Below, piece by piece: positions 46,401 to 58,440 of a stretch of 64,000 nt of DNA (positions are counted from its first letter, which is position 1; every line of letters starts with the position of its first letter). Position numbers and translations under genes: made by a program. This stretch comes from Umbilicaria muhlenbergii. Its lineage: Eukaryota; Ascomycota; Lecanoromycetes; Umbilicariales; Umbilicariaceae. Below the pieces are notes generated by a model. That model was not told the origin of the DNA. It made no database searches and was given only the letters and a program-made list of their open reading frames with translations. The DNA lies in NCBI GenBank assembly GCA_000611775.1, contig KK106981.1, positions 8,479,431 to 8,543,430 on the forward strand, written 5' to 3'.

Positions 46401-47405
46401 ATGCACCACGTCCGTAAGCGAAATGAGGGTCGGCACAGCGAAATGGCGGTCGTGCTCCCTCATTGGCCAGCGCCTGCGGGCAGGACGATTCACAGCCAAT
46501 GGGGCCAGAGAAATGCCTGCGCCAATCTGGCGACAAGCTTGCGTACCTGACTTAGTCCACTCCACGTCCCTTGTCAGCCTCAGGGGGCCGTAATTACACT
46601 CACAGTCAGGCACAGGCTCAGGCACAGGCACTGGCATTGGCACTGGCAGCATGCCCACGCCCACAATGCTTCTCTCCCCTCGCCAGTGCCCCATTGCCCC
46701 AGCGCCCAGGTTGGCGCGGTCGCATCCCCTCCACTCTCTACCCTATCTCGTCTTTCCTTCTCTTCTCCTTCTCTTCTCCTTCTCCTCTTCTGCTTCTCCA
46801 TCCAACTATCTTTACTATCCACACCGGTGGGCAGAGATCAAGTCACTCCTTTCTTGCTCTGCTTTGCTCGCGTTGATACAGTCACTCCTTTGAAAACCAG
46901 CATCTCTACTCGATCATTTCAACAGCCCATCTCACGCGACAGCTTCACGGCAATATCCACAGTGGAAAGGTCAGCTTCAGCATCGAACACCTGCCCCGTC
47001 CCCGTACCTTTCTGTCACCCTTTCTTTTGGCCATGACAGCGGTTTCATCGCGCTGCAATTTGGTCAGTCGATGTATCTGGTGAAGGGTGTTGGTGTGATG
47101 TTGTATGAGAGGCTGGGATTCCTTTGGAATGCGGCACCCAAAACACCTCCCCCTGCATTCATCATCATATCACCTCCCATTACTTCATACGTCCACTCGG
47201 AAACTTGCTCTCTCTTGTGCTTCTTCGCGGAGCTGTCATTATATATCTCGATCGATATTCTACTCAGTACTATCAGTTCAAATGGCCAGCGTTGATCGCT
47301 AACACAGACCCATAGATTTACTAGACGCGAATCACGAATTTAGCAACTTTATATACCCTATATCCCTATACAGACATCTACTGCACAATCTGAATCGCTT
47401 CTACA
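43486..47405. other. 3.9-kb stretch without a supported gene
   Basis: Many short open frames, none with family features. Contents seen: a trinucleotide-rich (CAACAG/CAGCGG) block at about 44010-44125; GGT repeats near 44370; an ATG followed by a GTAAGT donor at 44744-44775 that could start a gene I cannot follow; a hairpin of GTCGCACTGTCGAC type near 45605-45640; CAGGCACAGG-type hexamer repeats at about 46605-46650; and CT-rich tracts at 46745-46800. The last 400 bp are presumably the promoter of the secreted protein gene. Confidence 0.5.
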
Positions 47406-48522
47406 ATGCATCTAACCCAGCAAGCTCTCGTCCTGGCCGCCCTTGGCCTAGGATGCGCCATTGCGCAACCCGCTGGAAGGTAAGCCTTCATACCTGAGAA
47501 CCGCGCATTACGCCGGATCGCAATACTGACACGCGCGCAGCCTTCATCGGCATCTCCACAAGCATAAGAGGGACCTCGCAAACGTCAACTGGAGTGACGA
47601 CTCGAATTACAAGAATGTAGACTGGGCGACAGTCGACTACGGTGCCTCTTCCACAGCAGCTGCTCCGTCCGTCGCAGCAACCAGCGTGAGCCCAATCATC
47701 GTCGCGTCTGGCGCCAAGGCATCCAATGTACCAAATCCATACACCACCAGCGCCGCCGCCAGCTCCGCCAGTTCCGCAAGCCCATCGTCCGCCAGCCCCA
47801 CCAGTTCCGCAAGCCCCTCAAGCACCAGCTCTCCTGCCGCCACCTCCTCAGCCCCCAGCTCGTCAGGTACCAGCTACAACTCCCCCTCCGGCTCCATCAT
47901 CTACCAACCGACCGGCTGCCCCGCTAACGGCTTCGGCGCCCGCACCGACGCCATCGCCGGCTCCAACGTCGACACCTACGTCGGCAACGTCGGCTCCCCT
48001 TACGGCTGCAACATGAAACTCGTCTCCTCCCCCGACGGCTACGACTACACCAACACCTATCAAAATAACGGCGCCGACCCCCTCACCGTCATCATCTGGA
48101 ACAAATCCGGCGACCAGAGCAAAGGCGCCGGCCCCAACGCCGGCCAGAGCAGCACCCCCAACTTGGGCTTCGTCCTCGCGCCCGGCGCGTCCCAAACCGT
48201 TGCCTTTGACGCCAACAGCCAGGTGGCGTGGTCGCGGGATTGCAAGCGCCGCGCGGACAACAACGCGCCGGATTGCACGTGGGGGGAAGGGGATTTCGGG
48301 AACGTCAGCAATCAAGGGTGGAGCGGGTACGATGTCAGTTCGATCCAGAACAGCGCGGGGAACACCGAGGCCATGTGTATTACGTCGAGCGCAAAGAACG
48401 CGGGCTTGGAGAGTAGTAATTTGAGGAACAACTGGGTGGCGGCCGATCAGGCGGATCAGGGGGCGGGAGGGTCGATTCCGCCGGAGGCGAATCCGGTGAG
48501 GCTGCATACTACGTTTGAGTAG
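47406..48522 (+). CDS. Asp f 4-like secreted allergen family protein
   Basis: Exons 47406-47479 and 47541-48522 give 351 aa. A signal peptide (MHLTQQALVLAALGLGCAIA) is followed by a His/Lys-rich propeptide ending HKHKR, a Kex2-type cleavage site. Next come VNWSDDSNYKNVDWATVDYG, a Ser/Ala/Pro-rich linker of about 70 residues, and the Asp f 4-type domain (GFGARTDAIAGSNVDTYVGN, SPYGCNMKLV, NLGFVLAPGASQTVAFD, GNTEAMCITSSAKNAGLESS). The family is secreted or cell-wall associated in ascomycetes; its biochemical role is unknown. Intact. Confidence 0.88.
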
Positions 48523-49497
48523 GCTTGGGGGTGGGGAAGGGGGGTTGGGTTAAGGGTGAGGGTGAGGGCCGGGTTTTGAGAGCATAGCTGAGATTTTGTG
48601 GGGGTTTGTTTCTTTGGTTATCTTTTGTATGTTTTGTTATGATGTTGGACCGTCGTCGGAGAATATCAGTTTGGATAGTTATCTTTAAACATGTTTGCCC
48701 CGATACGTCTGTCAGGGCCGTGGTGGTGATATGATGCGCGTGTGTGATCTCCAGGATCTTGGCGGAACGATTGTTGCAGCCTTGGGGGTTATAGATTTTT
48801 TTTGTTTACTATCAGTCTCTACGTATTACTATACATGTCTTTTCAGGTATAGTAAGTAAAGCGCTGTTGCGTGGCGAACGCTTCAATGAACGTTGCCAGG
48901 TAGTCAGAAAGTTAAAACGATTGAGAGAAAGGTAAGGTAAAGTAACAAGTACAAGCACATGTCACTCCGCTTGCTGGAAATAGCAGGATTCAACGGTCAG
49001 TCCCAAACATTCAATGCGTCCGCACTCACCTAGACGTTCCTGGTTGACTTCGATTTTCAATTTTTCACTCCTGCCTTTCTCATATTCGAAGCAGTCCCCC
49101 AGCATCATTTAGCCCCCAATCTTGCTATCTACCCAATGCCAAAAGCCAATCGATCTATCTTCTAGTTACACACTAACAGGGTTTGCTTACGCGCCCCAAA
49201 CGATAGTACAACAAGACTGCGACAGTCGTCGAATCATTCGACACGAAGGTTGGTTAATGCCGCAGGGGACGTTGTGTCGTCCGCCATGCCTCGAGGGCGT
49301 TATCTCGAGATTCATCGGGCAAGCCGATTTGGACCCAAAGATTTTGCCACCGCCTACGTCAGAAGTGCGATGAGGTAGGAAACCGATGTACCGATGTTAT
49401 ATAAACTGCTCGAGTCGCCCGGCGGCTTTAGCAGCATAGTCCTAGGACTTCATCCGCCATTAGACTATTAATCAAAGAAGCGGGCAGTTGATCCAAG
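48523..49497. other. Intergenic, PKS promoter region
   Basis: 3' flank of the Asp f 4-like gene and upstream region of the PKS. No gene or clear regulatory motif recognised. Confidence 0.45.
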
Positions 49498-52400
49498 ATG
49501 ACACAAAGCAACTCCCACGACGACGACGTCGCAGTCATTGGTATGGCCTGCAGGGTCGCCGGTGCGAACAGCCCGTCGCAATTGTGGGATCTGCTCGCTT
49601 CCTCCAAGGACGTCCAGAGCCAAATAACGCGGTTCAATATCGAGGGGTTCTACCATCCAGAAGGTGCTCCCAGGAAGGGACTCACCAATGTCAAAAATGC
49701 TTATATGATGGATGATAACGCCATTGATAAGTTCGACAACTCGTTCTTTCACACCACGCCTCTTGAAGCGATCGCCATGGACCCCCAACAGCGCATGCTC
49801 TTGGAGATCGCTTACGAAGCAGTCGAAAACGCAGGCATCCCTTTGGAAGCTTTTGTGGGCACTGATACCGCGGTGTACGCGGGTGAGCAAGATCTCCTCC
49901 TTCCCGTGGCCCTAGATCGAGTCGAAGGGAGGGGCGCTTACATTAGTGTATCTGTAAGGTATGGAAGGTTGTGATTACCACTCCGTGCAGGCTCGGGACA
50001 TCGACGCTACGCCCAGATATCTTGCCACTGGTACAGCGACTTGCATGGCGGCGAACCGGTTGAGCTACTTCTTTGATCTTTCCGGGCCGAGCCTTTCCGT
50101 CGACTCTGCCTGTTCCTCTACGATGGCAGCACTGCATCAGGCTGTGCGTAGCCTCCAGACCGACGAAGCTTCAATGGCTTTGGTCTGCGGGGCCAAGCTT
50201 ATTCTTACGCCGGACATGTTTATGCCTTCTTCCGAACTAGGGTTTCTGAGCCCGAGCGGAAGATGTCGAAGCTTTGATGCTGCCGGAGATGGCTATGGCC
50301 GCGGCGAGGGTGTGCTAGCTTTGCTCCTGAAGCCGCTCAAGGAAGCGTTGGCCGATAATGATCCTGTTCGTGCTGTAATCAAAGGAACGCGGTTGAACCA
50401 AGACGGTCGGACCCAAGGGATCACACTGCCATCTGCAGACGCTCAGAAGAACAATATGGAAGCCCTCTACAGCAAGTTAAACTTATCTCCGAATGATGTC
50501 CAGTATATTGAGGCTCACGTATGTCTTCCCTCTCGTTGTTTGATATCCACAATGATTGAAGTTGCCGCGCTTTTAGGGCACGGGGACCGCCGCTGGAGAT
50601 CCCTTGGAGTTTTCTGCCATCAACTCGGTCTTTGAATCTGCCAAGAGAGAGCAGCCGCTCGTAGTAGGGTCTATTAAAAGCAATATCGGCCACCTTGAAG
50701 CCTGCGCCGCATTGGCAGGCATCGTCAAAACAATTCAGTGTCTGGAAAGGGGCAAGATACCTCCTCAGATGCACTTCATCAACCCAAATCCCAAGATCGA
50801 CTTCCGGAAAGTGCGTGTTCCTACCAATATGATGGATTGGCCAGCTTCTTCTCATGGTGTTCGGCGGGCTGCAGTCAATACGTTTGGTGCCGGGGTAACA
50901 CTCCCTCTCGACCGTTGATTGACTCTGAATGATGGGTAAGGGTGTATTTGGGGGGTCTCTCTCCTCCTTTAGTATAATGTGAGTATATCTTGAGGAAGCC
51001 CTGTGTGTCTCTTCTACGGAGGCCCTCCAAATACACTCCTGTCTGACTTTAGTAATTCCCTATGCGTAAGCTGATACCTACTACTAGGGGACCAATGGCC
51101 ATGCCATACTGGAAGCATTCCCCTCAGCTCTATCGGAGACCCGTGTACCGAACCGACCGCTGCTTTACAAAGTGTCAGCTGCCGACGAGTCTGCTCTCAA
51201 AAGACTTTCCTTGAAGTATGCAGATCACGTGGAGACAGAAAGACCTGGCCTTTATGATTTGGCGTATACACTCCTGAGCCGTCGATCGTGCTTAATGAAG
51301 TCAACATTTTTCACCGCCAGCACTTGGGAGGAAGTGGTCCAGAACTTGAGAGCTGAATCCCCAAAAATCTTGACCAAGGGCAGTGAGCATGTGGGGAAAG
51401 TGGTCTTCCTCTTTACGGGTCAAGGTGCCCAGTGGTAAGCTACAACCGCTCCTTTCATTTGTACACGACGGGTCCGTCTGCTAAGTGGTTCCTCTGTTTA
51501 AGGGCTCAAATGGGCAAAACTTTGATAGGCCAGTCACCCATTTTCAAGGCTGTTTTGCGTGAATGTGAACGAGTTCTGGCAAGCTTACCAGACAAGCCGG
51601 CCTGGTCGATCATCGAAGAGTTGTCAAGAATCGACGAGGTGTCTAACATACATCAGTCGGTATATTCTCAGCCATTATGCACAGCGCTTCAGCTCGGCTT
51701 GGTGGTCCTGTGGAAATCTTGGGGTCTTGTTCCCGATGCAGTTCTTGGCCATTCCTCGGGAGAGATTGCAGCAGCCTATGCAGCAGGAATTATTTCCTTA
51801 AGGGACGCCATTGTCATAGCCTACTATCGTGGCTTGTGTCTAGGCAGTATCGCCGCAACATCATCAGCATTCGGTTCAAAGGGCGGCATGTGCGCGGTTG
51901 GGGTGGATCTAGAAAGCGCCCAGGCACTTCTCGAGAAATTCGCAGACCGCGTCCAGCTCGGGGCTGTGAATTCGCCAACCAGTTGTACTTTATCTGGAGA
52001 TCGAGATGCCGTCGAGGAAATTATCGACATCTGCAAGAAAGCAGGCACTTTCTGCAGAGCACTCCGCGTTGATATGGGTGTGCTGCGTCTCTAGCACTGC
52101 CTCTGAGCTTCGTTGCTGACTTGCTTGGCAGCATACCACTCTCACCATATGTTGCCTATAGCTCCTCGATACGAGAAGGCACTTGTGGATGCCAGAATAT
52201 CACCCCTCACATCAGCGGGCGAATGTACTATGTTCTCGTCTGTTACCGGCCGAAAGGTGATTTCCGAGGATTGCTCGCCATCTTATTGGAAGCAAAATAT
52301 GGTATCAACCGTACGATTTGCTCCGGCATTGGCGGAGTGTCTCAAATTCTATCCCGAAACGTCAACGATACTGGAAGTCGGGCCTCACCCGGCACTTAAA

Positions 52401-55400
52401 GGTCCTACCCAAGAGACGCTTCGAACTTTAGACAAAGACTCAATCGACTATTACCATTCATTGTTCCGTGGAAGAGACGATCTCGATGCTTTGCTTGATA
52501 GTGCTGGGGCTATGATAGCTCATGGCGTACCTTTGAAAACGGCAAACATCAATGGTCTGGAGATCATCAACGGGCTTCAATGCACGTACAAACAAAGCGC
52601 TGTTCTGAAAGGTCTACCAAGCTACCAATGGGACCACTCCAGTTCATTCTGGTCGGAATCCAGGGTCAGCCGTAATGTGCGGCATCGTAAGTTTCCACGC
52701 CATCAGCTACTAGGTTCAAGGTACCTGGAGGATATCCCGTCCTGCCCAAGCTGGCGGAACCACCTTATGCTTAAAGAGGTGCCTTGGCTTATGAAACTAA
52801 AGGTATGTCGTTTCCGACGTGGTCTAACTCCGAACACCAAGCACCCAAGCTGATCCCATGGCAGACTGAGGGTGCCATAGTGATTCCGCCAGTGGTGTTT
52901 TTTCTTATGGCTTTGGAGGCGGCGCGGCAACTCCAGACATCAGCAGAACTCGATGTTTGCTCTGTCCGTCTGTTTGATATTCTCTTTGAGGATCCTATGC
53001 CGCTCGAACTTCTGAGGACCATGGACAGCACGATGGAAATGCACCTTCTCGCCCGCCAAACAGGGGAAATCAACAACTATCAGTTCGAGATCTTGTCCAT
53101 AATGTCAAATAATCCAAGCAGCTCGACCAGGCACTGCTCGGGCAAATTTGATTGGAGTCAAAGTCCTCCTGGAAATCCTAATCTGGCAACCCTTAAAGTG
53201 CCATATGATCCGTCCTTGCTGCAGCAATCGCAGATACTCGGACGGAATCTGTTCTCCAAATTAAAGGGACTTGAAATTGGCCCCGAAGGCTCGACTGGCA
53301 AATTTGATGGACCTACAGACCATCAAGAGCACTACTGTGTTGACCCGCTGACGTTAATTTCGATCCTGCAATTGCCAACAGCCTCATTAGTGGGACGAAA
53401 TCTACCCGCAATGCATAGAATCTCATCTATCGAATCGGTTGTCGTTCCTGTCGGTGCTCATAACTCCACGGTTGGCCGATTCGCTATCGAGGTACGGCCA
53501 AACAATACAAACGGAGGACAGAGTACAATCGAGATGAGCCGCGATGACACTGTGGTAGTATTCTCTAACGTACAGTTTGAAGTGGATCATCTCATTGAAC
53601 AAGCACCAGCCCTTAAGTCCCTTTACTTCAAGCCTGTGATGTTACCTGACATCTCTACGTTAGCTGCTTCGGAACCGATAAGCCTTTCTACGTGCTTGGA
53701 GCTTCTGACCCACAAGTGGCCAATGAGCGATTTTGGCATTGTTGTAAAGCTTGGCGAAGATGTAAAGACTATTTTGAGGGTTCTTGGTGCCGGGTCTGCT
53801 GAAAGACCACGTTTTCGGTCCATTCGGATTTTGGGCAAGACCGAGAAACCATCTCCCGAACGCGTCCGTTTTGTTGACGATTTCGATACGGGTGCCAAGT
53901 TCCACATTCTTTTCGTGGACGATCCGTTGTGGTCAGGGCAAATCAAGAGTCATCTTCTCCCAACAGGCCTCCTATGCGTGCGCGGCATCCCTGAGTCGAG
54001 CCTCTCCGGAAGTTTCACGAAGGCGTGTCCAGTGACAGGCTTCAAGGAGGAAGATTGGACTCTCTGGTATTTCAATGCCATGCCAACCGAACCACAGCCA
54101 AGACGGGGCAACGCAGTCGTCTTCGCCTGCCCTGACCAACCCATATCTTCTATAGAGGCTCTGCCGGCTGCACAGTGCGTTCCGCTACAGCGTGAGAGGG
54201 TGAGAGAATTCTGTCTGCAAAACGAGGGTAAACGATATGACGCGGTTGTAATAGATTGCGTCGAGAAGTCTATCATCACAACATGGGCCGGCGCGGACCT
54301 CGTCCTATGGCTGCAGGAACTTTTGACATCAGCTAACAGTATTATATGGGTGACCCAACAAGCGTCACAAAACCCATATACCAACGTTGCAGGCACGCTC
54401 CTGCGTACTCTGCAGTCTGAGCAACCGTCACTTAAAGTCACATGGTTAAGCTTTGGGGACACAGAAGGAGAGGCTGTTGTTCAAGCATCAATTGCATCCA
54501 CATGTACTACTCTTTCCCAAGAGGAGAATGAGGTTCGAGTTCAAGTCCATGACTCGCAGCGGAGCATCCTACGCTATCTCCCTGATGACGGGCTCTCTGC
54601 TTCTACGGGTCTTATCCTTCCCAAAGTCGTGACTGATTCGATCGCCGGCAAGGACTACGAGGTGGCTTTATCCGCACCACGAGAACCAGTAATCTTGACT
54701 TCACATGTCGAAGTTTTCCGGAAGCGGGAGCACGATAAGGTGGAGGTCTCAGTTGAAGCCTCCGTTGTTGATATAGAGGATATCGTGGGTTTCGACGGGA
54801 TGAAAAAAGCACTAGATCCAGCTGGCCTGGGCAGGTTCTTCGCGGGTCGAGTCATCTCCAAGACTGACTCGAAGTTTCCCTGCGGATCTCCGGTAGTCGG
54901 TTGGCGAAAAGGGGCTCACTGTAACCGGTTAGAGGTTTCACCTAAGTTTTTGCGAATTTGTGACGGAAATACCCTTGTTGTTGCCGCTGCAGATTTTGCT
55001 GTCATAACCACCGCCTTGTGCATTGTCGACGGGATTGCTAGGGCAAGAGCTGGAGATACGTTCAAAGTGAATGTTGGAGGGAGCCTTGCGGAGGCTATTT
55101 TAAGAACAGTGACCGATTTCGGGGCCACGGTGATTGAATCTCAAGGAGACACAGCGGTAGACTTCGTTATTGGCCGCGCGGAATCCGAGGGCCTCCTTGT
55201 TAACGAGTCGCCGGTCAATGTTGAAAAGTACCTCGAATCCCAACATGGCAACGACAAGATATCGCAGGCTTGGGAACCCGAAATTAGGTTCATATCTTCA
55301 CTTCAGTTCTTTGAATTACCGGATTATCGAGAGGCTTTCCTAGCGGCGCAGGAAGCACCCTACTCCACCGTTCTTGTACACACAAACGTTAGCAGCGTCA

Positions 55401-56736
55401 AGAATAGCATTGCGGTGTACAGAAAGGCCAAGAAGCTCCTCTCCTGCGAGGGTGCCTATATAGTCATCGGCGGGCTTGGCGGACTTGGACGTTTCGTCTG
55501 CTCCTGGATGGTCGCCAACGGCGCCAAAAGGATCGTTGCCGTTTCCAGAAACGGCCTTATATCAAAAGAAGCAGAGGAGACATTCGCAGCCATCAACGCT
55601 TCAGATGCTTCCATGGAGGTGATTAAGGCCAACGCTTGTGATCGGGAGGCAATGAAGACTGCCCTAGCGCAGGTCCGGCTGGCCGGCCCCATCAAAGGGG
55701 TTCTTAATATGGCCATGCTTCTGGGGGATGCGCCGATGGCTGTCATGAATGGTCAGCAATGGGACAGAGCGTTGAGACTGAAGATCGACTCCAGCTGGGT
55801 TCTGCATGAAGAGACGCTTGAAGACCCGCTTGATATCTTCATCATGTTCTCTTCTATCGCGAGCGTTCTTGGCAATCGTAACCAGGGTGGCTACAACGTC
55901 GGAAACACGTTCTTGAATGCCCTGGCTAGCTATAGGCGATCATTGGGGAGGACTGGTATGTCCATTGCTCTGGGAGCTATGAGTAAGTTCGATCCCGGGG
56001 CTTTACCTCGGCAGATATCCCAACACGGCGAGCGCCCCAACTGACAAGATCCTAGCCGACATCGGCGTTCTGCACGACCTAGGCAGAGAGGACCTTCTCC
56101 CCACCCTCTCCCGAAGCGGTCTCTCCCACCTCCGCAAAGAAGATCTCGCCAAGATCATGGAAGCCGCGGTCCTCGAGTCCTCCCGCTGCTCCGAGCGATC
56201 CCTCATCGTGACCGGTCTCGAGATGTTCGAGCGCGTCGACGGGAAGCTCGTGGGATCGCAGGACCAAACCCAACTCTACTGGACCGAGCTTCCCGAGTTT
56301 AGCCACTTGCAGTCCCACAGCCTCAGCGATGCGAAAGAAGGACTGGACATGACGCTCAGCCTTCGCGAACGGGTTCAGAATAGCAATGATAAGGACGCTC
56401 ACGCTATGTTGCTCGAGGCGTTCCTGGGTTTCTTGGCGCAGCTGCTGGGGTTTAATAGGGGGAGTTTCGAAGCGACGATGGCGTTGGCGGTGTATGGACT
56501 GGATTCTCTGAGTGCGGTGTCGTGCCAGTATTGGTTTTACAGAGGTTTGTTATCCCCGCAGAATGGTGCTTGTGGCAGGGTGCTGATTTGGCGCAGAGCT
56601 GGGTGTCGATGTTTCTGCGGCCGAGGTGTTTGAGGCGACGTCCATCTCGGGTCTAGTTGCACACGCTCATGGAAAATTATCGGTCGAGAAGCCGGTGGGG
56701 GGAGTGGAGGGGGAGGAGGAAGGCCTTCCGGATTAG
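49498..56736 (+). CDS. Highly-reducing-type polyketide synthase with degenerate DH and ER
   Basis: Nine exons: 49498-49882, 49959-50518, 50577-50894, 51088-51434, 51503-52077, 52132-52802, 52865-55982, 56056-56544 and 56597-56736 (2,200 aa, exact frame). KS: Cys in VDSACSST (about 178), EAHGTGT (about 315) and NIGHLE (about 352), all intact. AT: FTGQGAQW and GHSSGEIAAAYAAG (about 617), intact. DH (about 918-1200): where WLxDHKxxG is expected it reads WLMKLKTEG (Leu 951 for His), and TLDSxLQ reads TLISILQ (Ile 1117 for Asp). No SAM motif of a methyltransferase is visible. ER (about 1560-1797): the GGVGQAA-type NADPH motif is VGGSLAEA. KR: GGLGGLG (about 1820), FSSIAS and YNVGN, intact. ACP: GLDSLSA (Ser about 2140). 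It should condense and ketoreduce only. No stop or frameshift. Confidence 0.93.
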
Positions 56737-57252
56737 GGGGATGCGAGTTGTTGGTCTGGTGGTGTATTCGGCATTTCGTGGTGAAGTCTGCGTTCAATAC
56801 CGCCAGTATGGAAGGAAGACGACGTATAGATGACGTGGAATACAACATCCTTACGAATAGATGATTACATTTCTACAAAAGAACACCGCGATGTCTACAT
56901 AGTAGATCATGATTGTTACAGTCTCCATGGATCAGAGTGTACACGCAGGTTCGATCCAAACCCCTCGAAACAATCTCAGTAGCAAAACAAAAGATCACCG
57001 CAATTACAAACCGACGAGGCAACAACCGCCGTAATCTACAATATTAAAAAATCAAGGCTAAGGACGACTCTCAATCATAACGCGTGAATAGCTAATGTGG
57101 TTCAGAAGCAGAGACCAGCAGGGCTGAGGGGATTGAAGGGAGGGGAGGGGAGGGCATACGTGCTACGAGGCCCGGGTAGGGGGGGCGGCAGGAATAGCCC
57201 TTCCGAGTGGGATTTTCAATTTGAATCGGCCGCCACGTTCGAAGAAGGGCTA
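56737..57252. other. PKS 3' flank
   Basis: No gene. A G-quadruplex-like run GGGAGGGGAGGGGAGGG lies at 57138-57154. Confidence 0.5.
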
Positions 57253-57434
57253 AGGGGCTGAGCACGAAAGAAGTGGCACACTCGGATAATTTTCGGTGAT
57301 GGGACAGGAGTAGTGTAGAATCGGATTGTCGTTGAATTTGGTAAGAATGCGGAATCTTTGGTTGTTGTGTTGGTGCTGATGCATTGCGCGCACGTGTCTA
57401 TTCGGAGTGTGCCACTTCTTTCGTGCTCGGCCGT
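57253..57434. mobile_element. 182-bp MITE with long terminal inverted repeats (Tc1/mariner-like)
   Basis: The left end AGGGGCTGAGCACGAAAGAA continues as GTGGCACACTCGGA. The right end, read as reverse complement, is ACGGCCGAGCACGAAAGAAG continuing GTGGCACACTCCGA. The inverted repeat is about 36 bp with few mismatches. Both ends are bordered by TA (57251-57252 and 57435-57436), the target duplication of Tc1/mariner elements. There is no coding capacity. The family name is inferred from the TA duplication. Confidence 0.75.
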
Positions 57435-57436
57435 TA

Positions 57437-58440
57437 GGCACAACACGGCAAATGTTATCTGCCCATCTCGTAGGAGAGGACGGATGCGAAGATGCTGTTC
57501 AATACCGGAAGCAGCAGGGCCAGTGATGCCGAGAATGGCGCAGGAGAAGAGGCAGCCGAGGATGGTGGTTCGCTTTCTTGCCGTTCTGCTTTCAAGTGTG
57601 CGACTACGCAACAGAGGATTCGCAGACGCTGGCACTGCGCAGAGATGTCAGGGCTATGACGACTGATGTTGCGGTTTTGTGGCATCAGCAGGCAAGGCGG
57701 CAGCTCTGCTACCCTCGTGTTGGAGCAATTCTCCGAGCAATGCCGTGTTTCTAGGCTGCTTGCATTCGGTTATCTTTCAGGCCAGCAACAGTTGGACACG
57801 GAGGCGTCCGTCCGTACCTTGCAGCTTCACCAGGGGCACTCCGAGGCGCGCGTATCGACAGGCCACTAAGAAGCAAGGCCCAATCGGAGGCCATCTTCTG
57901 TCTCCACGACCTGCCATCAAAATACAAAATACGAACCCAAACGTCATATCAGACCGTTTTTCAAGCAATGCCTCGCACTGCGCCTCGCTCCGGCCCTATG
58001 TTGAGCTGATTTCAGCGGCTCCCAGCACCTACTCAAGCCTAGATCGGATGCCTTGATATAATGCTATAGCCAATACATCGGCGTGCGTTGGTCATCTGTT
58101 TGCCTTACTGTTGATAATGCCGTGCTTTATCATGGCCGTGTTGCTGCACTTCTCGAATTCCCTTCCCTATCATCGTGTTTTTGGATGAGGGTTCTCTCCA
58201 TCAATCGTATGAAACAATAGGCATGGCAGGCTCCCAAACACAGTTCATTCATTGGGGACCATACGTGGATTACGGACGGAGTGCGTTTGCTAGTAAGGGT
58301 ACTCTCGAGCCCCTTCTGGTCCCCAAACTCAAAGTTATGCAGAACATCAATGGCTTTGGTCAACGAGTGCAGCAACCATATGGACGAACTTTCTCGGTAT
58401 TCTGGTAACAACAGCAGGTGCTAGGCTTTTCAGGATAGTT
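57437..58440. other. Intergenic or unresolved 5' exons of the membrane protein gene
   Basis: Related family members have N-terminal exons that I would expect here, but I cannot trace a convincing splice path. Short open frames such as one containing FIHWGPYVDYGRSAFASKGT (about 58240-58300) look partly coding-like. Confidence 0.35.

Noticed and set aside
53580-54650. C-methyltransferase domain in the PKS
   Set aside because: The region between DH and ER has the length of a structural linker, and no SAM-binding glycine motif is visible.
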